A stretch of 64,000 nucleotides of DNA from Brevundimonas sp. NIBR10 (GTDB lineage: Bacteria; Pseudomonadota; Alphaproteobacteria; Caulobacterales; Caulobacteraceae), in the NCBI RefSeq assembly GCF_027912515.1, contig NZ_CP115464.1, forward strand, positions 2,108,001-2,172,000. Reading direction: 5' to 3'. Positions 40,380 to 49,778 of this stretch are shown piece after piece. The position numbers were made by a program, and so were the translations under genes. Each line of letters begins with the position of its first letter. Position 1 is the first letter of the stretch. The notes beneath the pieces were generated by a model. That model made no database searches. It saw nothing but the letters and a program-made list of their open reading frames with translations, and was not told the origin of the DNA.

Positions 40380-40649
40380 ATGTCGGCTGAGGAAGAGGCC
40401 GCAGTTATACTGCTCGCACGTCACCTTGACGTCCATGCAGCCGGCCATGGACCGGTCGCTTGGCCGGATATCAAGGCCGCTGTCGAGGGGCTAAGCGATG
40501 ACCGACTTGACGCATCCATCCGCTATTTCGGCCAGGCGGGCTCGCCGGTCACCGCACGTGCGGCCGATATGCTGACGGAGTTGATGTTGGAAAGGATGAC
40601 CGGCCCGTTGGGGACGTCGCGGTTGAGCAATGGTAGCGCCTCGGATTAG
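40380..40649 (+). CDS. Hypothetical protein
   Basis: An 89-residue protein starting MSAEEEAAVILLARHLDVHA, with a helical core (WPDIKAAVEGLSDDRLDASI, RAADMLTELMLERM). No family recognised. It begins 12 bases after the DUF3597 stop, so it may belong to the same former operon. Confidence 0.5.
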   Translation: MSAEEEAAVILLARHLDVHAAGHGPVAWPDIKAAVEGLSDDRLDASIRYFGQAGSPVTARAADMLTELMLERMTGPLGTSRLSNGSASD

Positions 40650-40670
40650 GGCGAGACAAAGGGTGTCAGG

Positions 40671-40829
40671 ATGAGCCGCGTCTTGCGAGACAACGGCTTG
40701 ACCCTGGTGCTGGGTCTGCTGTTCCTGGCCAGCCTCTTGGATCAAGCGTTCACAGGCCTCGTCAGCGAGAACGCCGACCGAGCCCAGCACGGCGGGTTGG
40801 CCCTGCAAATGATCGCCTGTCCTAGCTGA
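40671..40829 (+). pseudogene. DUF6766 membrane protein, N-terminal fragment
   Basis: 52 residues: MSRVLRDNGLTLVLGLLFL, then ASLLDQAFTGLVSENADRAQ, match the start of DUF6766 proteins (RxNGLxLVLLxLF..GQxxxG). The family should continue with SGHFLEATFENWESEFLQM and further helices. Here it stops after LALQMIACPS. It is a remnant of a gene often found in stress islands. Confidence 0.65.
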
Positions 40830-40994
40830 CGATCTTGGAACCAGAGCGGCCATGAGGACTTAGGCTCGGATCTACACCTGGATATCCCTCCAGGCGTAGA
40901 CGGCGGCCCGGCCACTCCAGCCCCCCGTTAAGGCCGGGTCGCTATCCTCTCAAACCGCCGCTCGCAGTGACGGCCAGAGACATTCCTTTTCAGA

Positions 40995-41123
40995 ATGACC
41001 GCCCGCCTCTTCACCTTCGTTCATCGGCATCCGCGCATCGTTTTGCTGGCCACCGCCGGGCCGCTCGCGATTCTGTTGGCGGGCTCCATACTTGAAGGCG
41101 TAACCGGGATCAGCCTTTTTTAG
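40995..41123 (+). CDS. Short single-TM protein
   Basis: A 42-residue frame: MTARLFTFVHRHPRIVLLAT followed by a hydrophobic helix PLAILLAGSILEG and the end GISLF. It has the look of a real single-pass membrane peptide with a positive N-terminal side. No family; it is too short for certainty. Confidence 0.4.
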   Translation: MTARLFTFVHRHPRIVLLATAGPLAILLAGSILEGVTGISLF

Positions 41124-41222
41124 CCGAAGGGCGGTTAAGGCTCCGAGAGTGCACTGGATTGAGCACAGTTGTTGACACGCTGAAACTACCCAGAGGGCCT
41201 TTAGCCTTTACCGGGACATCTG

Positions 41223-41534
41223 TCACAGGATTGGCCCCTTGGCCATGCCCTCAAAGAAGTATCCAATATCGACCTCTAGTGCCTCTGAAATACTCCATAG
41301 CTTAGACGCCGAGATGCGATCATTTGCCGTCTCGTACTTCTGTATTTGCTGAAAAGACACGCCAAGTGCGCGAGCCAAATCCGTTTGGGTTTGGCCGAGT
41401 TCCATCCGCCGAAGACGCACTCGACCCCCGACATGACGGTCAACAGGGTGCACGACTTTACCCGTCGAGGCTCGAGCAGATTGCCCTGCTTCCGGCGGGA
41501 TCATTTTGCGGCCGGCTTGCTTTTCTGTTGACAT
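41223..41534 (-). CDS. XRE-family helix-turn-helix regulator
   Basis: A 103-residue protein. Residues ~37-92 form the XRE fold: RVRLRRMELGQTQTDLARAL, then GVSFQQIQKYETANDRISAS and LWSISEALEVDIGYFFEGM. This is the Cro/C1 type common in alphaproteobacteria, usually a repressor of its own or neighbouring genes. The ATG at 41534 has AAGGGG seven bases upstream; the longer frame has no HTH-like character. It is convergent with the small TM protein and lies downstream of the hypothetical gene at 42947 on the same strand. Confidence 0.88.
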   Translation of the reverse strand: MSTEKQAGRKMIPPEAGQSARASTGKVVHPVDRHVGGRVRLRRMELGQTQTDLARALGVSFQQIQKYETANDRISASKLWSISEALEVDIGYFFEGMAKGPIL

Positions 41535-41726
41535 TGAAAGACCCCTTGAGCTTTCTCGACGCCTTACAACCACAATGGCAGCCCTGCGCAGATGCTCCAT
41601 GGTTTTTGATGGCAGTTTTCAGTAATGTGCCAGCGCGGCTACAGGTCGCGCGAGGGGCCAGCGGCAAGAACGCTGCTCCATCGTAAATGTCGCTTGCCGG
41701 ACGTCACCGCTTCGATCACTTCATTC

Positions 41727-42947
41727 TCAACCAGCGTGCCGTCTTTGAAAGAGGTGTGCTGCTTGCTCACCGCGAAGACAAGGCAGATCAAATACCTTAC
41801 ATGACCGTCCGCCAACGGGCCTGTCTCGATTGAAGGCGACGCCCGTTCCGGACATGAAGGGCACGCGAAGGTCGATGGCGAGGTCCAGCTCAGCGCGACT
41901 TTGAACATTTGTCACTCCAGCGGCTATGCGGCGCCTACGATAGTCGGCGGAGTGGCTGGCAAATCTGCGGAGCGTTTGCAGTCTGACATCGGGCACCGCG
42001 TCGGGTAGCGCCAGGGTGACGCTCACTACGGCCCGGTCCGCCAGCTGCGTAACCTCAAAATCCGGGTCCCGGACGCAGAGGTCGATGGCGCAGAACTGAC
42101 TGGCCAGTGAGCTGCGGATTGCGGTCAAGGCTTGAAAGGTTGGCGCTCGCGGGACGTCATACACCGTGACCGCGAGACGACCCCAGGTTGCCGGCGGTAG
42201 AACTTTGGCGAGGTCCGTCCAGACTTCACGCCGGCTGGAGCGGACGAAGGTTGCAAAGCATACCGGAACATAGAGAGGCGTTACGATAGGGAATTCAGTC
42301 AAGAGCCGAAGAGCCGTCGTGACGCACGCTTCGTCAAAGGAGTCGGTATCATCCGGCCAATGAGCAGCGCCATCAAGAACGCTGAAGTAGCTCGCGGCCG
42401 AAACGGGCGTGCAGTTGACCACGTCTCCGATGAAGGCACCTCCTTTCGGGAAGTAGACTCCTTGGACGCCGTCGATCGTCGCCCCAAACTGGAAAGCCTC
42501 TGCGGTTGCCGCACTGCGTGACTGTTCGGGAACGTCGCTCAGGGTCCCGTCTGCCGCGATCCGTCGCAAGCGCCCTCCGGCGGGAAGGCCGCTAGGATCC
42601 TCCATTGCCGCCAGAACTTCCTCGGTGGAGTAAGCGGAAAAACGGGCCATCGCATCGGCATCGCCCTCGAACAGGACGAGTTTAACGGCCTCTTCAACGC
42701 CTGTGCCGAAGAGGCGCTCCTGCAACTGGTGGGACAACTGAGCGAGCTCGACGGTGTCGAGCCCCTGTGTGGTGGGATCAGTCAGCAGGTAGCTGAAATG
42801 ACTGAGCGACTGGAAACGGCGAGGAAGCGTCCAGCGCACCTCCAGAAAGATGTTGGAGTATTTTGCCACGAGCGGACCGAGGCGGTCCGCGGGCACATCA
42901 GTGCGGCTGCCGTCGACTAGAACTCTCAAGCATGCAACCGCCGACAT
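41727..42947 (-). CDS. Uncharacterised protein, perhaps a degenerate EAL-like protein; end possibly frameshifted
   Basis: A 406-residue protein beginning MSAVACLRVLVDGSRTDVPA. The second half (LLTEFPIVTPLYVPVCFATF, LPPATWGRLAVTVYDVP, ELDLAIDLRVPFMSGTGVA) has the order of helices and strands of EAL-type barrels, but the catalytic ExLxR motif is absent, so it cannot be a normal c-di-GMP phosphodiesterase. After SGTGVA the tail turns Arg/His-rich. A neighbouring frame offers SIETGPLADGHVRYL, which reads more like protein, so one base may be missing near 41845. Function unknown. Confidence 0.6.
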   Translation of the reverse strand: MSAVACLRVLVDGSRTDVPADRLGPLVAKYSNIFLEVRWTLPRRFQSLSHFSYLLTDPTTQGLDTVELAQLSHQLQERLFGTGVEEAVKLVLFEGDADAMARFSAYSTEEVLAAMEDPSGLPAGGRLRRIAADGTLSDVPEQSRSAATAEAFQFGATIDGVQGVYFPKGGAFIGDVVNCTPVSAASYFSVLDGAAHWPDDTDSFDEACVTTALRLLTEFPIVTPLYVPVCFATFVRSSRREVWTDLAKVLPPATWGRLAVTVYDVPRAPTFQALTAIRSSLASQFCAIDLCVRDPDFEVTQLADRAVVSVTLALPDAVPDVRLQTLRRFASHSADYRRRRIAAGVTNVQSRAELDLAIDLRVPFMSGTGVAFNRDRPVGGRSCKVFDLPCLRGEQAAHLFQRRHAG

Positions 42948-43232
42948 ACGCTGACCTCACTCTCCCAAGCGTGCAGGATTGGAGTGAAGATTGACGTAAC
43001 GGACGGCGGGCGGGCACCCAAACAACCCTGCTCGGCGAACAGACATTTGAGCCCGCTATGATGACTGGGCGTCGCGCTTTTCAATGATCGGGCCCAGAGG
43101 GCATCTCGTCGATTTCCGTGCCGACCGATCAGGTCCGACTGCGAAGCCTGTCGCAATCCGGCGTGCTGCGCGTTGGCGTGAATGGCTAACCTTGAGACGG
43201 ATCAGCTGTCGCGTCACTCCGAGGAGACAAAC

Positions 43233-43499
43233 ATGCGCATCACCTATATTGCTACCGCCGTTGCTGCCCTTTCGTTGGCCGCCTGCTCCGATAGGACGGA
43301 AGACAAGGCAGCGGCCACCGCTGATAATGCGGGTGCCACCGTGGCATCAGCTGCAAGTGATACCGCCGCCAATGCGGACGCGGCCGCCGACAGCGCCGCC
43401 GCCGCGACCAATAGGGCCGCGGAAAACGTCGATGCCGCCGCTGACACCGCCGACCGGAAGACCGACGCCGCGGCAGACGCTGCAGCGCGGACTGAATAA
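43233..43499 (+). CDS. Small alanine-rich lipoprotein
   Basis: An 88-residue protein. Signal peptide MRITYIATAVAALSLAAC ends in a lipobox (LAAC), so it is a lipoprotein anchored at the envelope. The mature part is a long alanine/aspartate helix with a repeating A-x-D-x-A pattern (DAAADSAAAATNRAAENVDA), likely a coiled coil. GAGGAG lies six bases before the ATG and a strong terminator follows. Such lipoproteins are often stress-induced; here this is inference only. Confidence 0.8.
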   Translation: MRITYIATAVAALSLAACSDRTEDKAAATADNAGATVASAASDTAANADAAADSAAAATNRAAENVDAAADTADRKTDAAADAAARTE

Positions 43500-43507
43500 C
43501 ATAGGAA

Positions 43508-43549
43508 AGCGACGCGCCCATTGAGTGGGGGCGTCGCTAACTTTTTTTT
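43508..43549 (+). terminator. Rho-independent terminator
   Basis: AGCGACGC at 43508-43515 pairs with GCGTCGCT at 43531-43538, followed by eight Ts at 43542-43549. It ends the lipoprotein transcript. Confidence 0.9.
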
Positions 43550-43554
43550 AGGCC

Positions 43555-43877
43555 GAGTTTGTACCGGGTGTCAGTTGAGTCGGTGTTTGAGGCCGCTGAC
43601 GGCGTCGTGGTCGGCCTTGATGGCCGGCCTTGCCACCGAACAGGCCCTGCATCATCCGGATGAAGACGCCCGCCTCACTCCACCCCTTTCAGCGATTGTA
43701 CAGGGTCTGGTGGGGCCCATAGGCGCGGCGCGTCACGCCAACGAAGCCCGTTGCGATTGACGAAGATGATCCCGCTCAGCACGAGGCGATCATCGACATT
43801 GAGCCTGCCCTGGCTCCTGAGGAAGTGCGGCTGAAGCTGCGCCATCTGATCGTCCGTCAGGCAATCAAGTCGCTCAT
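43555..43877 (-). mobile_element. IS5-family transposase N-terminal remnant
   Basis: Minus strand from 43877: MSDLI, then (frame change) LTDDQMAQLQPHFLRSQGR, DDRLVLSGIIFVNRNGLRWR and further along FIRMMQGLFGG. This is the N-terminal part of an IS5-family transposase, broken by at least two frameshifts and stopping after ~100 residues. The rest of the element is absent. Confidence 0.75.
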
Positions 43878-43936
43878 ATCCAGTCTCCTCGCAGAGCCTG
43901 GATCAGATCGAACGCATCACATCAACGGTTCTGAGC

Positions 43937-44233
43937 CTAAAGATCGCCATTCAGGCCACCCTTTAAGTGAACGCTCAAAGAACTACTCGCCCGAAATGAA
44001 GGTGTCGTTCTACGTAGAATGTTGACAGGTTCGCCAGTTTTCGGATTGCGACCCAGATACGGCCCTCTAACCCGGACGCTGAACGCTCCAAATTTTCGCA
44101 ACTCCGTACGCCCACCTCGCGCGAGCTGATTGGTGATGTTGTCGAAGATCGCAGTGACTGTGCGCTCGATTACGGCAACCGGAATGTCAGGCCGCTCTTC
44201 AGCAAGCCGGCGCACAAGCTGAGATTTAAGCAC
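43937..44233 (-). CDS. HU/IHF-family DNA-bending protein
   Basis: A 98-residue protein. LKSQLVRRLAEERPDIPVAV and IERTVTAIFDNITNQLARGG form the dimerisation helices; ELRKFGAFSVRVRGPYLGRN, then PKTGEPV, is the DNA-binding arm with the HU signature. It is most like IHF-beta/HU of alphaproteobacteria, with an atypical C-terminus (SVHLKGGLNGDL). The GTG at 44233 preceded by GGGAAG is chosen; an upstream extension is not conserved. It bends DNA and may serve the recombination events so evident around it. Confidence 0.82.
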   Translation of the reverse strand: MLKSQLVRRLAEERPDIPVAVIERTVTAIFDNITNQLARGGRTELRKFGAFSVRVRGPYLGRNPKTGEPVNILRRTTPSFRASSSLSVHLKGGLNGDL

Positions 44234-44671
44234 TGCAGCTTCCCACTTCTGCGGAGCCTGATACACCCCTCTGTAACTTGAGACACAGTCTCTGCTGCAC
44301 TGCAATGCACCTTGTGGTCCGGGCAACGAAATCCCGGTTTATGGCGATCCCCTGAAAGGTTACTAGATTTGCCATGACCCCCTTTATATCTGGCTGCCGG
44401 ACACTCCGGGCTGAAGGTGCTCGAGATGCTGAGCATTGAAGCTGCTCAAGCAGCTATTTCACAACCCGCCGGTCGAGCCGTAGACTATCACTACAGACGG
44501 CTGGGCCTTATACGGCGCGGCTTGGATCAGCTAGATTTGAAGTCTCTGCATCGACCCGGCCGGCTTCGGGAGAACAATCGGACGAGAAAGTCTTTCCCCC
44601 AGGCCACTATTCATGCAACGCTGTCACCCATGCGGCGTCTCACCTTGGAGAAGTTTCGCTCACAAAGCCAC
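44234..44671. other. Intergenic region
   Basis: About 440 bases between the HU-like gene and the end of the giant RTX gene. A plus-strand frame at 44417-44716 has no recognisable protein character and is not called. Nothing else seen. Confidence 0.4.
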
Positions 44672-47600
44672 CTAGAGGTACCAATCCTGGCCGTGGAACC
44701 CGCGGGCCCCTTCTAAGTCTAGCATGAACCGCCCACTATGGCCGGCCAGTCCGGGTACTTCGCCAAAGTCGGTGAACTCTCCCTCGTCCTCTAATGGCAG
44801 CACCTCCGGCCGCTCGTGCTTGACCTCCGGCGCGTTTCCGATTGCGCTTGTTCCCCAGATTATGTCGGAAGCCACCAGCGTCGTGCCGGCCAGACCGATT
44901 ACTAAATCCGAAGTCCCATTCCCACCCAAGTCCACGAATAGGTAAGACCCGCCGCTGAGGTAGGCGATGCCAAAGGTGTCGCTCGCGCCGGTGCGCACCT
45001 GGGTCAGGTCTATCCGGTCCTGGCCCGAGATGAAGCCGAAGATGCCGTCGGACGCCGCAGCGGTTGAGTCCGACGCCGAGGTATAGACGAAAGTGTCCAG
45101 CCCACCGTCACCGAACATCGCGTCCGCTCCGCCACCGCCGATGATGTAGTCGTTGCCGCCTCCCCCGGCGATCGGGTCCGCCAGCGAAGTCCCGATCAGC
45201 AGGTCCGCGACGCCCGAGCCGACCATGTAGATGCCGAAGCTGCCGCCGTAGTCGATGTCCGTCGCCTGCACCGTCCGGTTCGCTGCCGTGGTGAGGAACA
45301 CACCCTGCGCCGTCTCGGCGTAGATGAAGCTCGAGCCGTTGTCCGTTCGCAGTATGCTGACCGAGGTCGGGGCCATGGGCGCGAGGTCGATCCGATCCTC
45401 GCCGGACGAGAAGTCATACAGGTTGTCGAACCCTGTAGTCTGGTTGGAGTCCGAGCGTGCCAGATAGCGATAGATGTCCCGGCCCGCCCCACCGGCGATC
45501 GCATCCGCGCCGGCGCCGCCGACGATGATGTCGTCCCCTCCATTGCCGACGAGGGGATCAGGCCGCGCGCCGCCCAGAATGATATCGGCGGAGGCGGATC
45601 CGATCATGTAGACGCCGAAGGCGCGACCGAAGTTGAAATCCGTAACATTCAGGTTTGCGCCTTGGACGAACAGCTGAAACGCGCCGGACGCCGATTCTGC
45701 GAAGACCACGCTTCCGCCGCCCGCTACCCGGCCGACACTCACGCTGGTCGGGTCCATGGGGGTCAGGTCGATGCGATCGACGCCGATCTGGAAGTCGGTG
45801 ATCACGTCCTGAGCCGTCGGACCGGAGTCCGAGGCCGTGAGAAAGCGGAAGGTGTCGGCTCCTGCGCCGCCCGTCAACGTGTCGGCACCCGACCCGCCGA
45901 TCAGCACGTCATCTCCCGCGTCGCCGAACAGCTGGTCCTCGGTTCCGGTCGTGGTGGGCGTGGTCGGTTGGTTCAGACCGCTGGTCAGAGAGACGTGCAG
46001 GGTGGCGGTTGCGCCTGTGGCGATCGGGTTCCGGCTGTAGCGCGCCAGCTCGATGTAGTAGGCCCCTGCGGTGGCCAGGATGACGTTGAGATAGGAATCC
46101 GTCCCGGCCGTGCTTCCTCCGGCACCGTTCGCAGTTGACGAGTCGTCGTTGGCGAAGACTTGGGTTCCGGCGGCGTTATAGACCCTGATGTAGGTGTCGA
46201 AGCTCCCGCCGTCGACGTCCAGGATCAGTCGGTCATTGGCCTGAGCGCTGACCGAGAAGACCCGTATCGAGTTGTCGCCGGTGATGTTCACGGTCACGTG
46301 GGGGAAAGTCGTGGCGCTCTCGATGTTCGGGTCGGCCTGGGTGTTGAAACCCGTCAGCCGCACGGCATTCGGAAACTGGGTTCCGCTGCCGGTTGCGAGG
46401 GACTGTTCGCCATAGAGGATGTCGTCTCCGTCGCCGCCGTGAAGGGTGTCTCGCCCGTTGCCGCCGCTCAGCAGATCGCGAGATCCCAGACCGTTCAGGA
46501 CGTCGTCGCCGTCGCCGCCCGACAGCCAGTCGCGATTGGCTGTTCCGTTCAGGGTGTCGGCGTTGGCCGTACCCAGGGTCTGGGCGACGTCGGTGATCGA
46601 GCCGGCGATGTTCAGCACCGCCAAGCCCGAGCCGAGGTAGACACCTTCGGGCGAGAATAGCTTGAGCGTCAGGGTCTCAGCGGTCTCGGCCACAGTGTCG
46701 ATGTTCAGCGGGATCGTCACGCGCGCCCGAGTCTGGCCCACCGCGAAGGTCACCGATCCGACCGTATCGGTGAAATCGTCAAGACCGGCCGTGCCGCCCA
46801 AGGTGGCGTAGGTGACTGTCACGGCCTGGGTCGGGGCCTCGCTGAGGACAAGTTCAAACACGATCTGTCCGTCCAGTTCGACGGCGCTGACCGCCGTGGC
46901 GCTCAGACTGGGGAAACTGGTGCGTACAAAGGTGTCCGGGTCGTGCAGAGAAAAAACAGTCGTGCGATTGAGACCCAGCAGCTGCATGTTAGCGTCGCTG
47001 TCAGCACTGAGCGTTCCGGCCGCCAAGCTGATCACCGCGACCTCGACGCCTTCGTTCACCCCGTCGGCAAGGGAGGTAAAGTCGACGGTGGCCGACGTCT
47101 GGCCGGCGGCAAAAGTGATCGTCCGTGTCAGTCCACCGGAAGCGAAGTCCGCACCTGTCACGTTCGACCCGTTCTGGGGCGTCACGGTCAGGGTGAAGGT
47201 TTCCGCGCGAGAAGTGTTGCCTATCCGATAGACGGTCAGGCTGCCCTGTCCGGTCTCGTCACCTTCCATCGCAGTCAGGGAACGCTGTCCGAAATGCAGG
47301 ACCGAGGTCGTCATGCCTGTGACGTCGAAGATCTCGACACGGGCCTGACCGGCCTCGTTGCGATCGGAACCGACGACGATATTGCTCACACCGTCAGTGG
47401 TCGCCCGGATGAAGCCGTAGGGCTGAGATCCAAAGGCCGCCCCGTGGAATTCGGCGCTGGGCGTGGATTGCCCGGCGTCAAGTATCCGGACCCAGCCGTC
47501 TCCGATCCAGCCCGCTCCGTTTTGCTCGGAGCCGACCAGGCGCACAAGGTATTCATGCCCCGCCTGGAGCAGGGCGGTGGCTACCGTGGCCTGGCCGCCT

Positions 47601-48991
47601 GCCGCCAGGGTGACATTCGCCGAGGTGTGCGTCGCGATGGTCGCGCGAGCGGCAGGATCGACGGAGGCGTCCTGGAAGGAGGCCAACAGGGCGTCGATCG
47701 CGTCATCCGGGTCCCCGTCTGCATCGCTGCCGTCGTCGTCAGGACTCTCCACAACAGGCGCCGAGGGCTGGTTGATCGATCCGCCGCTCAGCGAGCCGCC
47801 GTTGCTGAGGTCGGCGATGATGAAGTCCCAAGCCGTGCCACTGGATCCCCCCACGACGGTGACGACGATGGTGTCCGACGTCGCGGTCATCGTCGCGGTC
47901 CGATAGCCGCTGATCATCCCCGTGCTGATCGGTGGTGACACCCCCGAGATCGTCAGGCTGTCGAGGATCGTATAGGCCTCGAAACTGTATTGGATCTGGT
48001 CGCCGACCGCCACGTGATAGGTGCGGGTGAAGGTCTCGAAACTGCCGCTGCGGGAATCGCGGACCAGACGGTCTTCGGGTTCGATGGCGACGTTCAAGTT
48101 TATCGGGCTGCGCAGGAGGACGCCGCCCGGATCGACCTGGGTATCGGAGTATCGCTCTCTTTCGGTCCCATTCGCATTGGTGCGAACCGCGAAATAGTCG
48201 GTGACGCTGACGTTGATGTTCTCGGACTGCTCGGTCAGGGCATCCCGAGTGGCGACGATCGAATAGGTGACCGAGGTCTGCCCAGCCGGGATTTTCACAT
48301 AGAGTCCAGCCTCCCAATGGCCTGTCGTGGTGTTCTTCCCCGGTGAACTGACCTCAAGGCCCCCGATCCCCATGGTCTTTGGAACGATCTTGTAGTCGGC
48401 GCCATAGATCGCGGTGCCATCGCCCACGTCCAGCCGGACCCAAATGTCCTTGGAGACGCCTCGCGTTAGGCCGTTCAGGGTGATAGTGATCTCTGCTGTC
48501 TCGCCCTCTCCGATTGAGGTGTCGTTCACTCGCGCGCCGATGGTGAATTGGGTGCCGCCGGTGACGTTCATCGCGATATCGGCGGTCGCGTTGTTGTCTG
48601 CCGCCAAGGTGTTGGAGATCGCCTTCAGGAAGGTCTCGTTCGCTCCAATGCAACCGGTGACGGCCTGCGACGGTCGCGCCATGTTGCCCAGGTGAAGCTG
48701 AACGCCGAGGCGATCCGTGGGGTCTTGTACGAAGTTGAATTTGGGTGCCGGGTCGCCGCTTGGGCCGGTGAATCTTGTGCCATCCTGGCGGATGACATAG
48801 CTGCCGGCAGCCCAGGGAATGGCGTCGTCCCAGCCGCCATTGTTCTGGGTCGCCACGACTACGCCATTTCGTAGGAATTGGAGTTGCGCAGTGCCGTTTC
48901 CGTCGTCGAGCCTGGTGACACGAACCTCATAGGTGATGTTCGTGTTGGTCGGTCCACCGCCCGTATTGGCACCGGATGTCACGGTAGGCAT
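44672..48991 (-). CDS. Giant RTX protein with Calx-beta and PPC domains
   Basis: A 1439-residue secreted protein. Calx-beta-type domains occur near residues ~145-290 (NDTSIGEGETAEITITLNGL), ~590-690 (FASGGLTRTITFAAGQTSAT) and ~720-830. RTX repeats near 855-900 (GGDGDDVLNGLGSRDLLSGG) are followed by a PPC-like beta domain (~910-1020, RLILDVDGGSFDTYIRVYNA). The last ~400 residues are the unit array and tail shared with the RTX proteins at 16299 and 18948 (FGVYMIGSASADIILGG, DPLVGNGGDDIIVGG, PEVKHERPEVLP, tip QDWYL). Calcium-dependent folding and type I secretion are expected; adhesion or surface coating is the likely role. The start MPTVTSG matches its sisters. Confidence 0.92.
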   Translation of the reverse strand: MPTVTSGANTGGGPTNTNITYEVRVTRLDDGNGTAQLQFLRNGVVVATQNNGGWDDAIPWAAGSYVIRQDGTRFTGPSGDPAPKFNFVQDPTDRLGVQLHLGNMARPSQAVTGCIGANETFLKAISNTLAADNNATADIAMNVTGGTQFTIGARVNDTSIGEGETAEITITLNGLTRGVSKDIWVRLDVGDGTAIYGADYKIVPKTMGIGGLEVSSPGKNTTTGHWEAGLYVKIPAGQTSVTYSIVATRDALTEQSENINVSVTDYFAVRTNANGTERERYSDTQVDPGGVLLRSPINLNVAIEPEDRLVRDSRSGSFETFTRTYHVAVGDQIQYSFEAYTILDSLTISGVSPPISTGMISGYRTATMTATSDTIVVTVVGGSSGTAWDFIIADLSNGGSLSGGSINQPSAPVVESPDDDGSDADGDPDDAIDALLASFQDASVDPAARATIATHTSANVTLAAGGQATVATALLQAGHEYLVRLVGSEQNGAGWIGDGWVRILDAGQSTPSAEFHGAAFGSQPYGFIRATTDGVSNIVVGSDRNEAGQARVEIFDVTGMTTSVLHFGQRSLTAMEGDETGQGSLTVYRIGNTSRAETFTLTVTPQNGSNVTGADFASGGLTRTITFAAGQTSATVDFTSLADGVNEGVEVAVISLAAGTLSADSDANMQLLGLNRTTVFSLHDPDTFVRTSFPSLSATAVSAVELDGQIVFELVLSEAPTQAVTVTYATLGGTAGLDDFTDTVGSVTFAVGQTRARVTIPLNIDTVAETAETLTLKLFSPEGVYLGSGLAVLNIAGSITDVAQTLGTANADTLNGTANRDWLSGGDGDDVLNGLGSRDLLSGGNGRDTLHGGDGDDILYGEQSLATGSGTQFPNAVRLTGFNTQADPNIESATTFPHVTVNITGDNSIRVFSVSAQANDRLILDVDGGSFDTYIRVYNAAGTQVFANDDSSTANGAGGSTAGTDSYLNVILATAGAYYIELARYSRNPIATGATATLHVSLTSGLNQPTTPTTTGTEDQLFGDAGDDVLIGGSGADTLTGGAGADTFRFLTASDSGPTAQDVITDFQIGVDRIDLTPMDPTSVSVGRVAGGGSVVFAESASGAFQLFVQGANLNVTDFNFGRAFGVYMIGSASADIILGGARPDPLVGNGGDDIIVGGAGADAIAGGAGRDIYRYLARSDSNQTTGFDNLYDFSSGEDRIDLAPMAPTSVSILRTDNGSSFIYAETAQGVFLTTAANRTVQATDIDYGGSFGIYMVGSGVADLLIGTSLADPIAGGGGNDYIIGGGGADAMFGDGGLDTFVYTSASDSTAAASDGIFGFISGQDRIDLTQVRTGASDTFGIAYLSGGSYLFVDLGGNGTSDLVIGLAGTTLVASDIIWGTSAIGNAPEVKHERPEVLPLEDEGEFTDFGEVPGLAGHSGRFMLDLEGARGFHGQDWYL

Positions 48992-49778
48992 AGTTCATCT
49001 CCCCGATCGACGAACAATAATATTCTAGATTGTGCTGGGTCAAGCTCGCTGCAGTGACTCGGGCGCAAGCCGATTATCACCGGGGATTCGAAGTTGGGCG
49101 GTTTGCTCGCTCAGGAGCTGAGCGTCGCGGCCTGACGCCGGCCGGACTAGCGGCGGCCCTGATCGGCGTGCCCTTTGCGGGGTTCGGATCCTGATTATGG
49201 CTGAGTCGCGAGACGCGGGGACGTCACTGCGAGCTCGAAGAAACAGAGCGTCGACACAGATGGGTTCTGGCATCAGGCAAAGAAAACGCTGGATGGCCCA
49301 GAGACACGCCATCTTGAGGCATTCCCCAGCGGACCTCAGGAATTCGGCGTGCAAGCTTCGCATACTGGCCGTTAGGCGAAAAAGGGCAGGGGGCTTAGGC
49401 CCGAGTCGGACTGCAAGCTGAAGTTCGCGAGGTCCGCTTCCGGGCTAGGGGCCTGCCGCAACGGAAGAGGGTAGCGAGATGCCACTCTGACTCAGATAAG
49501 CCAATGGTAGGTCAGCTTCTTGGATCGCAGTCACCTGGATCGACACCACGATAGACGTGCTCGGTCGGACGGGTTCTTCGGATTCGTGAAGCCAAACAGA
49601 ACGTCGGATGCGCTCCATCAGTCGTTATCAAAGTCACTCGCTCCACCTATTCGCCCTATATCGGGGGGCGCGAACGCGCAGGACGCTACGGCCAAATCGC
49701 CCGCAATAGCGATTGGTTTACCTGAAGCCCGCATGATTGACTCTCTTGGTGGGGCCGAGATCATGACTGGGTCAACCG
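48992..49778. other. Gene-poor region before the receiver/glycosyltransferase operon
   Basis: Nearly 790 bases without a supported gene. It contains copy 2 of the dispersed motif (49361-49378) and, further on, GAGGTCCGCTTCCGGGCT, which is similar to the segment following copy 1. It must hold the promoter of the operon starting at 49779, but I cannot place it. Confidence 0.4.
49361..49378. repeat. Dispersed intergenic motif, copy 2
   Basis: CATACTGGCCGTTAGGCG, an exact match to 36842-36859, with CTTC before it in both copies (23 bases with one mismatch in all). Confidence 0.6.

Noticed and set aside
44417..44716. 99-codon plus-strand frame between the HU-like and RTX genes
   Set aside because: Runs into the RTX gene on the other strand and lacks any protein pattern.
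46943..47938. 331-codon plus-strand frame opposite the giant RTX/Calx-beta gene
   Set aside because: Shadow of a conserved secreted protein.
49040..49421. Frames on both strands in the 49.0-49.8 kb gap
   Set aside because: Neither shows protein features; the overlap of two antisense frames is typical of chance in GC-rich DNA.
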